This document shows positions 35,013-44,170 of a DNA stretch of 64,000 bases, in pieces. The notes beneath the pieces were generated by a model that was given only the letters and a program-made list of their open reading frames with translations, did no database searches and was not told where the DNA came from. Numbering within the stretch: the stretch's first letter is position 1; each line of letters starts with the position of its first letter. This DNA comes from Roseivirga sp. UBA6061 (lineage in GTDB: Bacteria; Bacteroidota; Bacteroidia; Cytophagales; Cyclobacteriaceae): assembly GCA_002427745.1 (NCBI GenBank), contig DIYF01000057.1:29686-93685 (forward strand), given 5' to 3'. A program made the translations under genes and the position numbers.

Positions 35013-35900
35013 ATGAGCGGCAGTTCGCATAAGGCTGGTTTTGTGAGCATTATAGGTAAACCCAATGTGGGAAAATCTACCTTGATGAATGCTTTGGTAG
35101 GTGAAAGACTCTCTATTATTACCTCGAAAGCCCAGACCACCCGGCATAGAATCATGGGAGTTTTGAGCGGAGATGACTTTCAAATCATCTACTCCGATAC
35201 GCCCGGCATACTCAAACCAGAGTACAAGCTGCACGATTCTATGATGAGTTTTGTGAACAGCTCGTTTGAGGATGCGGATGTGATTCTTTTTGTGGCTGAC
35301 TTGTATGAGAAGTTTGAAGAAGAGAAACAAATCAACTTTCTGAAAGAGAAAAAGGTCCCGGTGATTCTGGTGATGAACAAGACAGATCTGTCAAAGGGGA
35401 GCCAGGCTGAGGACAAAGCGGCTTACTGGCAGGAGCTTTTCGATTTTGACGATGTGGTATTGGTATCTGCTTTGGAGAAGCACAATATCGAGACGCTTTT
35501 TGAAACCATCGTTAGGCACTTACCGGAACACCCTGCTTACTTCCCCAAAGACACCTTAACGGACAAACCAGAACGCTTTTTTGTGGATGAAATCATCAGG
35601 GAGAAAATTTTTCTCAATTATAAAAAAGAGGTGCCTTACAGTTGTCAGGTAGTGACGGGAGAGTTTAAGGAAGATGAGAACATCATCCGCATTAGGGCTG
35701 AGATATTTGTGGAACGCAATAGCCAGAAAGGTATCATTATCGGGCATAAGGGAGCAGCCTTAAAAAAAGTAGGGATGGAAGCCCGAAAGGAATTGGAGAC
35801 CTTCTTTGGTAAGCAGGTTCATTTAGAGACCTTTGTGAAAGTAGAACCGGACTGGAGAAAGAAAGAAATGAAGCTGAAGGGTTTCGGTTATAGTAATTAG
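35013..35900 (+). CDS. era: GTPase Era
   Basis: A 295-residue Era GTPase. G motifs are GKPNVGKS, SDTPG and NKTD; the C-terminal KH domain has GIIIGHKGAALKKVG. Era binds the 3' end of 16S rRNA and helps 30S assembly. The frame stays open upstream through the tRNA gene, but the ATG at 35013 gives the family start (a short polar lead and then AGFVSIIGKPNVGKS). It is followed 29 nt later by der. Confidence 0.96.
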   Translation: MSGSSHKAGFVSIIGKPNVGKSTLMNALVGERLSIITSKAQTTRHRIMGVLSGDDFQIIYSDTPGILKPEYKLHDSMMSFVNSSFEDADVILFVADLYEKFEEEKQINFLKEKKVPVILVMNKTDLSKGSQAEDKAAYWQELFDFDDVVLVSALEKHNIETLFETIVRHLPEHPAYFPKDTLTDKPERFFVDEIIREKIFLNYKKEVPYSCQVVTGEFKEDENIIRIRAEIFVERNSQKGIIIGHKGAALKKVGMEARKELETFFGKQVHLETFVKVEPDWRKKEMKLKGFGYSN

Positions 35901-35929
35901 TAATAGAATTTGATTAAGACAGCATAAGG

Positions 35930-37237
35930 ATGGCGAATATAGTTGCAATAGTGGGCAGGCCAAATGTGGGGAAATCGACCTTTTTTAACCGATTGGTAGA
36001 AAGAAGGCAAGCCATTATGGATAATGAAAGCGGTGTTACCCGTGACAGGCACTATGGCTATGGCGAGTGGGTAGGCAAGCATTTCACCGTGATCGACACG
36101 GGTGGCTATGTTACCGGTAGTGAAGATGTATTTGAAGGTGCCATTCGGGGCCAGGTAGAAGAGGCCATGGAAGAAGCTTCGGTCATTCTGTTTATGACGG
36201 ACTGCGGAGACGGACTGATCGGGATGGATAAGGACTTTGCCCGAATTGTGAGGGGGCTTAAGAAGCCTGTCATCGTGGTGGCTAACAAGGCTGATAATAC
36301 CGAGAGATTGTATCAGGCCAATGAGTTTTATGAGCTGGGATTGGGAGATGTTTTCCCTATCAGCTCAGCCAATGGCAGCGGTACAGGAGAATTACTGGAT
36401 GAAGTGGTAAAGCATTTCCCGGATGAGGGAGATGACAGTCCTGATGATGGCATTCCAAGGATCGCCATTCTGGGACGTCCGAATGCCGGTAAATCATCAT
36501 TTCTGAATGCCTTACTGGGTAAAGAAAGAACCATTGTGACGGATGTGGCCGGAACCACACGAGACTCCATCAACACCCACTATACGCTGTTTGGAAAGGA
36601 TTTTATTCTTACCGATACAGCCGGGCTTCGGAAGAAATCGAAAGTACATGAAGACATAGAATTCTACTCGGTTATGCGGGCATTGCAGGCCCTGCAGGAT
36701 TCGGATGTCTGTATTGTTATGATCGATGCAGAACGGGGCCTGGAAGCACAAGACCTCAACATCATCGGGCTGGCTCAGAAGTACAAGAAAGGTATTATGA
36801 TCATGATCAATAAGTGGGACCTTATTGAGAAGGATTCAAATACCATGAAGAAATTCACCACTGAGCTGGATGAGCGTCTGGGACAGATGACCTGGATACC
36901 CAAAGTGTTTACTTCGGTAGTGGAAAAGCAGCGAATTTTTAAGGCGATTGAACTAGCCGTGAATGTCTATGAGAACAGAGAACGCAAAGTGCCTACTTCT
37001 CAACTCAATGATGCGATTCTGGCTGAAATAGAGCGATATCCCCCACCAGCCACCAAAGGGAAATATGTGAAGATCAAGTACGTAACCCAGTTACCTACCA
37101 AGGCTCCTACCTTTGCCTTTTTCTGTAACCTGCCACAGTATATCAAAGAGCCTTACGAGCGCTTTTTGGAGAACAGGCTACGCGAGTACTTTGAATTTGA
37201 TGGTGTACCGATAAAGCTGGTTTTCAGAAAGAAATAG
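35930..37237 (+). CDS. der: GTPase Der (EngA)
   Basis: A 435-residue protein with two tandem GTPase domains (GRPNVGKST at the N-terminus, GRPNAGKSS near residue 181) and a KH-like C-terminal domain with PPPATKGKYVKIKY. Der acts in 50S subunit assembly. It is likely cotranscribed with era. The gene ends 4 nt from the stop of the convergent DUF4136-like gene. Confidence 0.97.
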   Translation: MANIVAIVGRPNVGKSTFFNRLVERRQAIMDNESGVTRDRHYGYGEWVGKHFTVIDTGGYVTGSEDVFEGAIRGQVEEAMEEASVILFMTDCGDGLIGMDKDFARIVRGLKKPVIVVANKADNTERLYQANEFYELGLGDVFPISSANGSGTGELLDEVVKHFPDEGDDSPDDGIPRIAILGRPNAGKSSFLNALLGKERTIVTDVAGTTRDSINTHYTLFGKDFILTDTAGLRKKSKVHEDIEFYSVMRALQALQDSDVCIVMIDAERGLEAQDLNIIGLAQKYKKGIMIMINKWDLIEKDSNTMKKFTTELDERLGQMTWIPKVFTSVVEKQRIFKAIELAVNVYENRERKVPTSQLNDAILAEIERYPPPATKGKYVKIKYVTQLPTKAPTFAFFCNLPQYIKEPYERFLENRLREYFEFDGVPIKLVFRKK

Positions 37238-37241
37238 CCCT

Positions 37242-37907
37242 TCAATCACGTTTCCTCAGAGACATTTTGATCATTTCCAATTGTCTCTCGCCATATTCGC
37301 TTTTCACAGGGTGTTCGGGGCTTTCGCTCATAAAGTGATCCATGGCTGAGTAAACCAAAACATCGCTGTAAGGAGCATAGGTTTTCTCATGGTTATCTAT
37401 GATGGAAGTCGATTGCCATATGACCTGCTGTTCTTTTTTATCTCTGAGCTTCAGACTCAGCACTTTTTCATAGGTGTTTGATTGATAATAGAACGACTCA
37501 TCCTGGTTACCCTGCCATACCCGAACCGTCTCTTCGTTACCATCTTCATTGATAACTGTTTGATTTTTGTATCCCGCTGGCGCAGATCGTGTTCCCAGCT
37601 CTGTACGTGATCTGACGTCACCGAGAAATGCACTGAACTCCAATACAAGGTCCGCCTGTTGTTTCTCTTTCACTACAGTAATCCCTCTTTCTTTAAGGGT
37701 TATTTCTAACTTCTCCATGAAAGGCAGGAGCGAAAGATCTTCTATACTCTGCCCGGGATCGATGAAAATCAGGTTTGATTCAAAATTGTCTATGCGTCTG
37801 ATGTTGTAGGCATCGGAGGATACTGTAAGTTTATCTTCGTAATAGAGAAACAAACAGGATTGCAAAGAGACCAATAATAGCAGGAAAGCAGTGAGCGAGC
37901 GCATCAT
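37242..37907 (-). CDS. DUF4136-like lipoprotein
   Basis: A 221-residue envelope lipoprotein. From the ATG at 37907 the N-terminus MMRSLTAFLLLLVSLQSC is a clear lipoprotein signal; the longer frame to 38030 would bury that signal and is not used. The rest resembles DUF4136 proteins: a region like YNIRRIDNFESNLIFIDP, a 'more than one strand' beta domain, and a C-terminal helix. Function unknown. Its start codon overlaps that of the divergent SprT-like gene. Confidence 0.75.
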   Translation of the reverse strand: MMRSLTAFLLLLVSLQSCLFLYYEDKLTVSSDAYNIRRIDNFESNLIFIDPGQSIEDLSLLPFMEKLEITLKERGITVVKEKQQADLVLEFSAFLGDVRSRTELGTRSAPAGYKNQTVINEDGNEETVRVWQGNQDESFYYQSNTYEKVLSLKLRDKKEQQVIWQSTSIIDNHEKTYAPYSDVLVYSAMDHFMSESPEHPVKSEYGERQLEMIKMSLRKRD

Positions 37908-38697
37908 GTCAGCAGATGATTTTAGAGAAATCTTATCAAAAAAAGTGCCATTCCAGGCTCTTGACCACTGCTTTTCACTTTGGCAGGAGTATCCTTTTGC
38001 GTTTAAACTGAGGAAAAGCCGCGTGTCCAAACTGGGAGATTACCGCTATGACCCCAGAGATCGCTCACATACGATAACGGTCAATACTGACCTGAATCCC
38101 TATCAGTTTCTGATAACCTATGTGCATGAAGTGGCTCACAGGGTGGTTCACAGGCACCGAAGTGCTCAAAAGCCACATGGTCCCGAATGGAAGCAGAAAT
38201 TCCGGGAGCTGATGCTTCCTGTATTGAACCCTGATTCTTTTCCTGATGATGTACTGAGGGTACTGGCCAGGCATATGAAAAACCCTAAAGCCAGTACTTC
38301 CGGTGACCCTACCCTGGTTAAAGTACTGGCTAAATATGATGAAGGGGCTGTCGACACTTTTACCCTGGAAGATGTGCCACTGGGGGAAGAATTTGTTTTC
38401 AGGAAAAGGAGTTTTCGCAAACTAGAGCTAAAAAGAACAAGGGCTGTTTGCCTGGACCTGAAAAACCGCAAGAAATATCTGATTCCTGAAATGGCAGAGG
38501 TTAAGCCACTGGGTGAGGTCACCAAAAGAGAAACCCTGCTATTGTCTGGTATAGCTGTGGGAGAAGCATTCACTTTTAAAGGACGCACCTTTAAAAAAGT
38601 GGAAAGGAAGCGTTCCAGATCACTTTGTCTGGACCTAGAGAAAAGAACTTTGTATTCGATACCCGAGTCAATGGAGGTGTCACAGGTCCGGGATTGA
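37906..38697 (+). CDS. SprT-like zinc metalloprotease domain protein with C-terminal repeats
   Basis: A 263-residue cytoplasmic protein. The SprT-like domain fills about residues 1-125, with the zinc-binding HEVAH in YVHEVAHRVVH and a later His. The C-terminal half holds two copies of a 48-residue repeat (about 155-205 and 212-258), each with 'GE.F.F..R.F.K.E.KR.R..CLDL..R..Y.IPE'. The start is the ATG at 37906 (the frame opens earlier at a GTG). Relatives include DNA-protein crosslink proteases, but the repeat domain is not part of the known ones. Confidence 0.82.
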   Translation: MSADDFREILSKKVPFQALDHCFSLWQEYPFAFKLRKSRVSKLGDYRYDPRDRSHTITVNTDLNPYQFLITYVHEVAHRVVHRHRSAQKPHGPEWKQKFRELMLPVLNPDSFPDDVLRVLARHMKNPKASTSGDPTLVKVLAKYDEGAVDTFTLEDVPLGEEFVFRKRSFRKLELKRTRAVCLDLKNRKKYLIPEMAEVKPLGEVTKRETLLLSGIAVGEAFTFKGRTFKKVERKRSRSLCLDLEKRTLYSIPESMEVSQVRD

Positions 38698-38728
38698 CAG
38701 TCTATTGCAAAGACAATTGTTTCATTGG

Positions 38729-40708
38729 TTAAAGTCGCTCCAGGAACTCTTCCAGGCTGAGCTCTTTGGAAAGGTCCAGCTTTTTGCGAAGCCTATAACG
38801 TTTCGTTTCAACTCCGCGAACAGAAAGATTGAGCTGCCCGGCAATTTCCTTAGAAGTCATATTCATCTTTAAAAGTGTACAAAGTCTGGCCTCAGGCAAG
38901 GTTATTTTAGGATGAATACTTTTTAGCTTTTTGAAAAAATCGTTGTGAACAAAGTCAAAATGCTCCTGAAAAGATCTCCATTGCTTTTCCTGGTTGACGC
39001 TGTCATCGATCTTATTGACCAACCTCCTGACGGCACGTCTTTTGTCTTCAGACAAACCTGACACCATAAGATCGGAGAGCATGCGCTTTGTCTCATTCAG
39101 CAGTTCATTCTTGGCCATGACATGCATACCTGAGGCCGTCAGCTCCTGATTTTTTTCTTCAATCAGTGAAGCCAGGTCGCGGTTCTTTAGCCTCAGGTCT
39201 GTATCACCTGAAGTCAAACGCGACTTTTGCAGAATACGATCAAGGCAACTGACCCAGTGCTGATATGCCAATTGACATTGTGCATGATTAAGGTCGGGCT
39301 CATAGATAGCACTGGGTTTAACGCTCTTCAGTGCTTCGGAAAGGTTCTTATAGGCTCCAACGGCCACTCCGGCAGCCCTGGCCGCACCATAGGCCCCGGT
39401 AGTATCAACTACTTCGATGTGGCAATTGAGCAGGGTGGCAATGGTTTTGGAGAAAATCTCGGACTGGAACATATTATCATTCCCAACGCGCATGATATCC
39501 ACATCCAGCCCCATCTCCTTCAGGATATTCACACCATAAACAAAAGAAAACGCTATCCCCTCTAAAGCCGCTCTGTAGAGGTGGCCGCGGTTGTGTCTGT
39601 TAAACTCCAGCCCAAGAATATGGGAGCCCACATTCTTATTACCGAGCATGCGCTCTGCCCCGTTACCAAAAGGAAGAATACAGACACCATCGCTACCAAT
39701 AGGGACTGTGGAAGCCATACGCTCCATATCTGAATAATCTCTGTCTGATCTGGCAACCTGATGTTTCAGCCAGCTGTATTGAATACCAGCTCCGTTGATG
39801 CACAGTAAAATACCAATCCGATCGTGCCGGTCTTCATAGTTGACATGAGTAAAGCCATTTACTCTCGACTGACGATCATATACCGGCTTATCTACAATAC
39901 CATATACGACACCCGAAGTGCCGCTGGTGGCCGCAATTTCACCCGGGTTTAACACGTTCAGAGAGAGTGCATTGTTGGGTTGGTCACCTGCTCTGTAGGT
40001 GACAGGAATACCCGGTAGCAGACCCGTAAAATCGGCAGCTTCCTGGGTAAGGGTTCCCTGATCACTTGTGCATTCTTTTAGCTCAGGAATTACCTCTTCC
40101 TTAAACTCATAGTATCTGAGAATTTCTTTGCTTACTTCCTTTTTTGAATAGTCCCAAAAGACACCTTCAGACAAACCGGATACGGTGGTATGAACCTGCC
40201 CGGTAAGCTTCATAGCGATGTAATCGCCCGGGAGCATGATTTTATGAATCCGATCGTAGATATCGGGCTCATTGTCTTTTACCCATTTCAGTTTGGAAGC
40301 CGTAAAATTCCCTGGAGAATTAAGCAGATGTGTCAGGCAACGCTCCTGCCCTATGGCTTCAAAGGCTTTGTCTCCGATAGACACCGCGCGGCTGTCACAC
40401 CAGATAATAGAGGGGCGTAATACGCGCTGATGCTCATCTACCAATACCAGGCCATGCATCTGATAGCTGATACCAATAGCTTTGATATCAGCAGGGTGCA
40501 CTTTTGTTTCTGCCAACAGTTTTCGTGTAGCGGTAATCAGGTTTTGCCACCAGTTTTCAGGCTGCTGCTCAGCCCAGCCGCTTTGCCGGGAGAGCATATC
40601 CATTTCGCGCTCAGGATAGCTGGCTACCCCTACATGTTCACCAGAATTTGCCTCCACCAGGCCTGCCTTGATGGAAGAAGAGCCAATATCATAACCAAGT
40701 AAATACAT
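38729..40708 (-). CDS. FGGY sugar kinase (xylulokinase-like) fused to LuxR-type HTH
   Basis: 659 residues, about 160 more than a usual xylulokinase. Residues 1-500 are a full FGGY kinase: YDIGSSSIKAG, ISYQMHGLVLVD, CDSRA, TSGTSGVVYG, and a C-terminal GAYGAARAAGVA ATP site. Residues 505-595 are predicted helical coiled coil. Residues 602-659 are a LuxR-type helix-turn-helix with MTSKEIAGQLNLSVRGVETKRYRLRKKL, the form ending many Bacteroidota TPR regulators. A likely reading is a sugar kinase that also binds DNA. It heads a minus-strand set after which no sugar isomerase is seen. Confidence 0.9.
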   Translation of the reverse strand: MYLLGYDIGSSSIKAGLVEANSGEHVGVASYPEREMDMLSRQSGWAEQQPENWWQNLITATRKLLAETKVHPADIKAIGISYQMHGLVLVDEHQRVLRPSIIWCDSRAVSIGDKAFEAIGQERCLTHLLNSPGNFTASKLKWVKDNEPDIYDRIHKIMLPGDYIAMKLTGQVHTTVSGLSEGVFWDYSKKEVSKEILRYYEFKEEVIPELKECTSDQGTLTQEAADFTGLLPGIPVTYRAGDQPNNALSLNVLNPGEIAATSGTSGVVYGIVDKPVYDRQSRVNGFTHVNYEDRHDRIGILLCINGAGIQYSWLKHQVARSDRDYSDMERMASTVPIGSDGVCILPFGNGAERMLGNKNVGSHILGLEFNRHNRGHLYRAALEGIAFSFVYGVNILKEMGLDVDIMRVGNDNMFQSEIFSKTIATLLNCHIEVVDTTGAYGAARAAGVAVGAYKNLSEALKSVKPSAIYEPDLNHAQCQLAYQHWVSCLDRILQKSRLTSGDTDLRLKNRDLASLIEEKNQELTASGMHVMAKNELLNETKRMLSDLMVSGLSEDKRRAVRRLVNKIDDSVNQEKQWRSFQEHFDFVHNDFFKKLKSIHPKITLPEARLCTLLKMNMTSKEIAGQLNLSVRGVETKRYRLRKKLDLSKELSLEEFLERL

Positions 40709-40775
40709 AGAAGTACGTCAAGAGTACTTCAAAAGTAAGCTTTATTATGAAATGACAAGCCATTAAGGCCAAAGA

Positions 40776-41552
40776 TCACTCCCACCAGGGCAGTGGCAGT
40801 GTCAGGTCGGCAATTGAATCAATTACCATATCTGGTTTGAAGGGGTAATCGTTGAGCTGCTCTTTTCGGGACATTCCTGAAAGGGTGAGGATCGTTTTGT
40901 AGCCGACCTGAACACCTCCCTGAATATCTGTGGCCAAAGTATCACCAATCACTGTCACTTCATCAGTGGCAAGTCCAATATGCTTTCTGGCCGCACGCAT
41001 CATCACCGGGCTGGGCTTACCTACAGAAAAGGCCTGCTTACCAGTAGCGGCTTCGATCATGGCTACAATGCCGGCAATCCCCAGGTTGTTCCAGCCAGCC
41101 CTTCTCGGTGAGGGGTCCAGGTTAGTGGCAATCAGCTTTGACCCGCCCAGGATAAAGTCAATGGCTTTACGCACCATCTCCAGGGTAAAGTTGATGCCTT
41201 CTCCCACAACCACAAAGTCAGGATCGTTTTGTACCAGGGTAAAACCATGCTCGTGCAGGCTTGAAATCAGTCCGCCCTCTCCTAAAACGAAAGCCGTACC
41301 ATTGGGAAATTGCTGTCCCATAAAATGAGCCGTAGCCATGGCGCTGGTATACACATTCTTCTCTTCGACATGAATCCCCATTTTAGCCAGCTTTCGCACA
41401 GCGTCCAGTGGAGAACGCTGACTGTTGTTGGTCATAAAAGTGAAGGGAATATCTTCTTTCTGGAGGGTCTCGATGAATTTATCCGCTCCGGGAATCATCT
41501 TGTTCTCTACATAAATAACTCCGTCCTGATCGATTAAAAAGCCTTTGGCCAT
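40776..41552 (-). CDS. HAD-IIA phosphatase (NagD-like)
   Basis: A 258-residue HAD hydrolase. Motif I is LIDQDGVIY (DxDGV), motif II FMTNNSQR, motif III with Lys in SVGKPSPVM, and motif IV GDTLATDIQGG. Family members dephosphorylate nucleotides or sugar phosphates in the cytosol. It sits 4 nt after the stop of the oxidoreductase gene and could be cotranscribed with it. Confidence 0.88.
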   Translation of the reverse strand: MAKGFLIDQDGVIYVENKMIPGADKFIETLQKEDIPFTFMTNNSQRSPLDAVRKLAKMGIHVEEKNVYTSAMATAHFMGQQFPNGTAFVLGEGGLISSLHEHGFTLVQNDPDFVVVGEGINFTLEMVRKAIDFILGGSKLIATNLDPSPRRAGWNNLGIAGIVAMIEAATGKQAFSVGKPSPVMMRAARKHIGLATDEVTVIGDTLATDIQGGVQVGYKTILTLSGMSRKEQLNDYPFKPDMVIDSIADLTLPLPWWE

Positions 41553-41556
41553 ATCT

Positions 41557-42516
41557 CTATTTTTTCTTGAAAATGGTAGTTAAGATGCTCTCAACCAATT
41601 GAGCACTCATTAAGCTATCATTAAGTGTGAATAACTCCGACTCGGTTTTACCCTCTGCGATGCAGGCAACCGTTTCTATAATCTCATGAGCGTAGCCGGT
41701 GCTCTGATATGGAATCTCTACAGTTTCCACATCATCGCCTTTGTGTATTTCAAAAGACTGACATTTCCAGAAAAGCGGCATTCTGATGAATCCCTCTTCA
41801 CCGTAGATACACGCTTCCTTATTGGTTGTTAAAGCTACACTGCCCAGTACCTGGGCCAGTCGGTCTTCACCAAAATCGAGCTGCACCTGAATGGTTTCAT
41901 CGACACCGGTGGCAGATTTGATAGCATGGGCTTTGAAGTCAACCGGTTCCCAGCCAAATATATCGGAGACTATGGTAAGTGGATACACTCCCACATCATA
42001 CAAGGCTCCTCCAGCCAGATCAGGATTCATGAGCCTGCCATCAGGGTTGGTTGAAATCTCTGAACGAAAGCCGAAGCTGGCCGTGATATGTTTGACAGTT
42101 CCGATTTCACCCGATTTTGCCCTGCGAATCGCTTCACGATAGGCGGGTAAGTATCGCATCCACATGGCTTCCAGCAAGAAAAGGCTTTTTTCTCTGGCGA
42201 GGTCAGTCATGGCCTTGGTTTCGGCATAACTGATACCCATAGGTTTTTCACATACCACATGCTTACCGTGATTAAGTGCCGCTACGGTATTGCCATAGTG
42301 AAAATTGTGGGTAGTGCTGATATAGACGACATCGACCTGAGGATCCATCAACAAGGCCTCATAAGACTCGTAAATCTGTGCCTCGGGAAACTCTTCCCTC
42401 AGGGCTGCTGCATTACTTCTTGAAGCAAAAGCATAGGGTATTTCTCCCTCTACAGACTGTAAACTTTCCAAAAATTTCCGGGCAATTCTGCCGAATCCGA
42501 TAAATCCCCAATTCAT
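41557..42516 (-). CDS. Gfo/Idh/MocA family oxidoreductase
   Basis: A 319-residue NAD(P)-dependent oxidoreductase. The Rossmann motif is GFIGFGRIARKF at the very start, and the family Lys is in CEKPMG. The C-terminal part has the GGALYDVGVYPL stretch typical of dihydrodiol or sugar dehydrogenases. I used the ATG at 42516, which puts the Rossmann fold at the N-terminus; another ATG at 42543 is possible. The sugar-type substrate is unknown. The neighbouring sugar kinase and HAD phosphatase hint at carbohydrate metabolism. Confidence 0.88.
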   Translation of the reverse strand: MNWGFIGFGRIARKFLESLQSVEGEIPYAFASRSNAAALREEFPEAQIYESYEALLMDPQVDVVYISTTHNFHYGNTVAALNHGKHVVCEKPMGISYAETKAMTDLAREKSLFLLEAMWMRYLPAYREAIRRAKSGEIGTVKHITASFGFRSEISTNPDGRLMNPDLAGGALYDVGVYPLTIVSDIFGWEPVDFKAHAIKSATGVDETIQVQLDFGEDRLAQVLGSVALTTNKEACIYGEEGFIRMPLFWKCQSFEIHKGDDVETVEIPYQSTGYAHEIIETVACIAEGKTESELFTLNDSLMSAQLVESILTTIFKKK

Positions 42517-42624
42517 AGTTCCAAGAACGGAAATAATGACCATAAAAAGGTGTCAAAAACTACTTCTGTTTTGCGTCAGCCAAAATTCGGACCTACGTAC
42601 AGAAGCGAAAGTCAGGCACTGCTT

Positions 42625-43212
42625 TCATATTCTTGAAATAAGGTAAGTTTCCTGTCTAAAAAAGAGCAGAAACCTGTCGGAGCGGACTACTTCAAAGCTC
42701 AGTCCCAGCTTTTCGCAGGCCTTAGACCAGCCTGTCCGGCTTTTATTGGTGTGAGGATGTCCTTTGAATTCAAAGTTGAGCAGACTATCGGTGAACCAGG
42801 TAAGGTATTTCTGTAGCCGATTACGGTAAACATCTTCAATCACCAAAACCTGCCTGCCCACCCTGGCCGCTTCTGACAGTACCAGCTCAGGATCAGGGGT
42901 GTGGTGTAACACAGTGAGCAACAGACTCACATCGAAAGCGCCAGAAGGAAAGGGTATGGTAATGCCATCATAGATCAGAGGTTTTAGATCCGGGCTGATT
43001 GACTGGTCTTCCACATCTGCAGCCGTTACAAGAAAACCATTACTCCTGAGCACATGGGTGACGGTACCATAGCCCGAACCTATATCTAAAATGGTAGATC
43101 CGGTTGCCAGGGCCGGTTGAATTCTTCCGAATTTCTGTCGGGCATCCCAACGCCAGGCTGCCAGCAAAGGAGCCTTGAACGGACCGATTTTATGGATAAA
43201 GCTTAGCCCCAT
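42625..43212 (-). CDS. class I SAM-dependent methyltransferase
   Basis: 195 residues with motif I ILDIGSGYGTVT and the later LLLTVLHHTPDP, typical of Methyltransf_11 enzymes. The ATG at 43212 is preferred over the TTG at 43239 that opens the frame. The C-terminal region (FEFKGHPHTNKSRTGW) is like that of lipid- or quinone-type methyltransferases, but the substrate is not predictable. Confidence 0.82.
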   Translation of the reverse strand: MGLSFIHKIGPFKAPLLAAWRWDARQKFGRIQPALATGSTILDIGSGYGTVTHVLRSNGFLVTAADVEDQSISPDLKPLIYDGITIPFPSGAFDVSLLLTVLHHTPDPELVLSEAARVGRQVLVIEDVYRNRLQKYLTWFTDSLLNFEFKGHPHTNKSRTGWSKACEKLGLSFEVVRSDRFLLFFRQETYLISRI

Positions 43213-43331
43213 GGCTGATGATTCTCTAAGAACTGACAATCATACCATGAAAAACGTTCCGTATAAAACGTGTAAGGTGACGACTCCATCTGAGCCCCCA
43301 CCCTACTTCAACCAAAATATCGTTTGAATGA

Positions 43332-44108
43332 CTACTGAATATCTTCCAGGAACCAAACGCTACCTACCTCATGACCATTGACATCTCCCCGGTCGTTGTC
43401 GTTTGCGAAGTAGTACAGTGGTCTGGATTCAAAGGTAGACTGAAGAGCAGCACCACTTCCGATGGTTCCAAAATCTGTCAGGTTCAATACCGATGGTAAA
43501 ACGGGATTGGAAGCTCCAAAGATTGGCCAGTTGTCAAGGCAACCTCCGGTACAGTTGCTTTGATTATCCGTATCGTTAGCAAACCTATAAAGTGAATTAC
43601 CTGCTCCATCTACGAGGTAGCGGGTTTCCTGTCCTGCCACGATCTGCTCAGCCAGCATCACATCATAGTCAGGTTTGGCCACAAACCAGCGTCCGCCTAC
43701 ATTCTCTCCATTAACTTGTCCGGCCTCACTATCACCTGAAAAGTAGTAGAGGGGCCATCCTTTATATGTGAGCTGTGTACCGCCTTCATTGCGTGTAATG
43801 GTGCCGAAGTTTCCTGCATCCAGGCCGTTAGCCAGACTGGGATTATCGACTGTAAAAACCGGCCAGCTATCTAAACACCCACCGGTGCAGGCGCTGTTAC
43901 CATCAGCATCACGGGTAAAGAAATACAGAGTTCTGCCATTGGCATCGGTCAGGACATCACCAAGGCTCGTACTTCTTACCTGAACGTCAAGTTCCTGAGT
44001 GGGTGAGTTATTGTAATCATCATCATCACAGCTTACCAAAAGCACAGTGAAGAAAGCGGCCACAAAAGCCCATAGTTTTCCTGTTAACACATTTCTGTGA
44101 GTTTTCAT
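43332..44108 (-). CDS. lipoprotein with PF03640-type repeats
   Basis: 258 residues. The signal ends in LLVSC (Cys27), followed by DDDD, a common outer-membrane/surface retention tag region in Bacteroidota. The body has two halves, each with pairs of the 'LTDANGRTLYFF...CTGGCLDSWPVF' and 'PLYYF..D...G.VNG..VG..WF' motifs of the Lipoprotein_15 repeat family. The paired Cys (CTGGC) may form disulfides or hold metal. Function unknown. It lies after the sigma factor/barrel gene pair on the same strand. Confidence 0.85.
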   Translation of the reverse strand: MKTHRNVLTGKLWAFVAAFFTVLLVSCDDDDYNNSPTQELDVQVRSTSLGDVLTDANGRTLYFFTRDADGNSACTGGCLDSWPVFTVDNPSLANGLDAGNFGTITRNEGGTQLTYKGWPLYYFSGDSEAGQVNGENVGGRWFVAKPDYDVMLAEQIVAGQETRYLVDGAGNSLYRFANDTDNQSNCTGGCLDNWPIFGASNPVLPSVLNLTDFGTIGSGAALQSTFESRPLYYFANDNDRGDVNGHEVGSVWFLEDIQ

Positions 44109-44170
44109 TATTTCTGATTTTATAAGTTCGAATTGATTTTGCCGGCTCCTGTATCAGGCGGTCAAGCAGA

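Noticed and set aside
37908..38030. Longer N-terminus for the DUF4136-like protein
   Set aside because: It would place the lipoprotein signal in the middle of the protein and overlaps the SprT-like gene.
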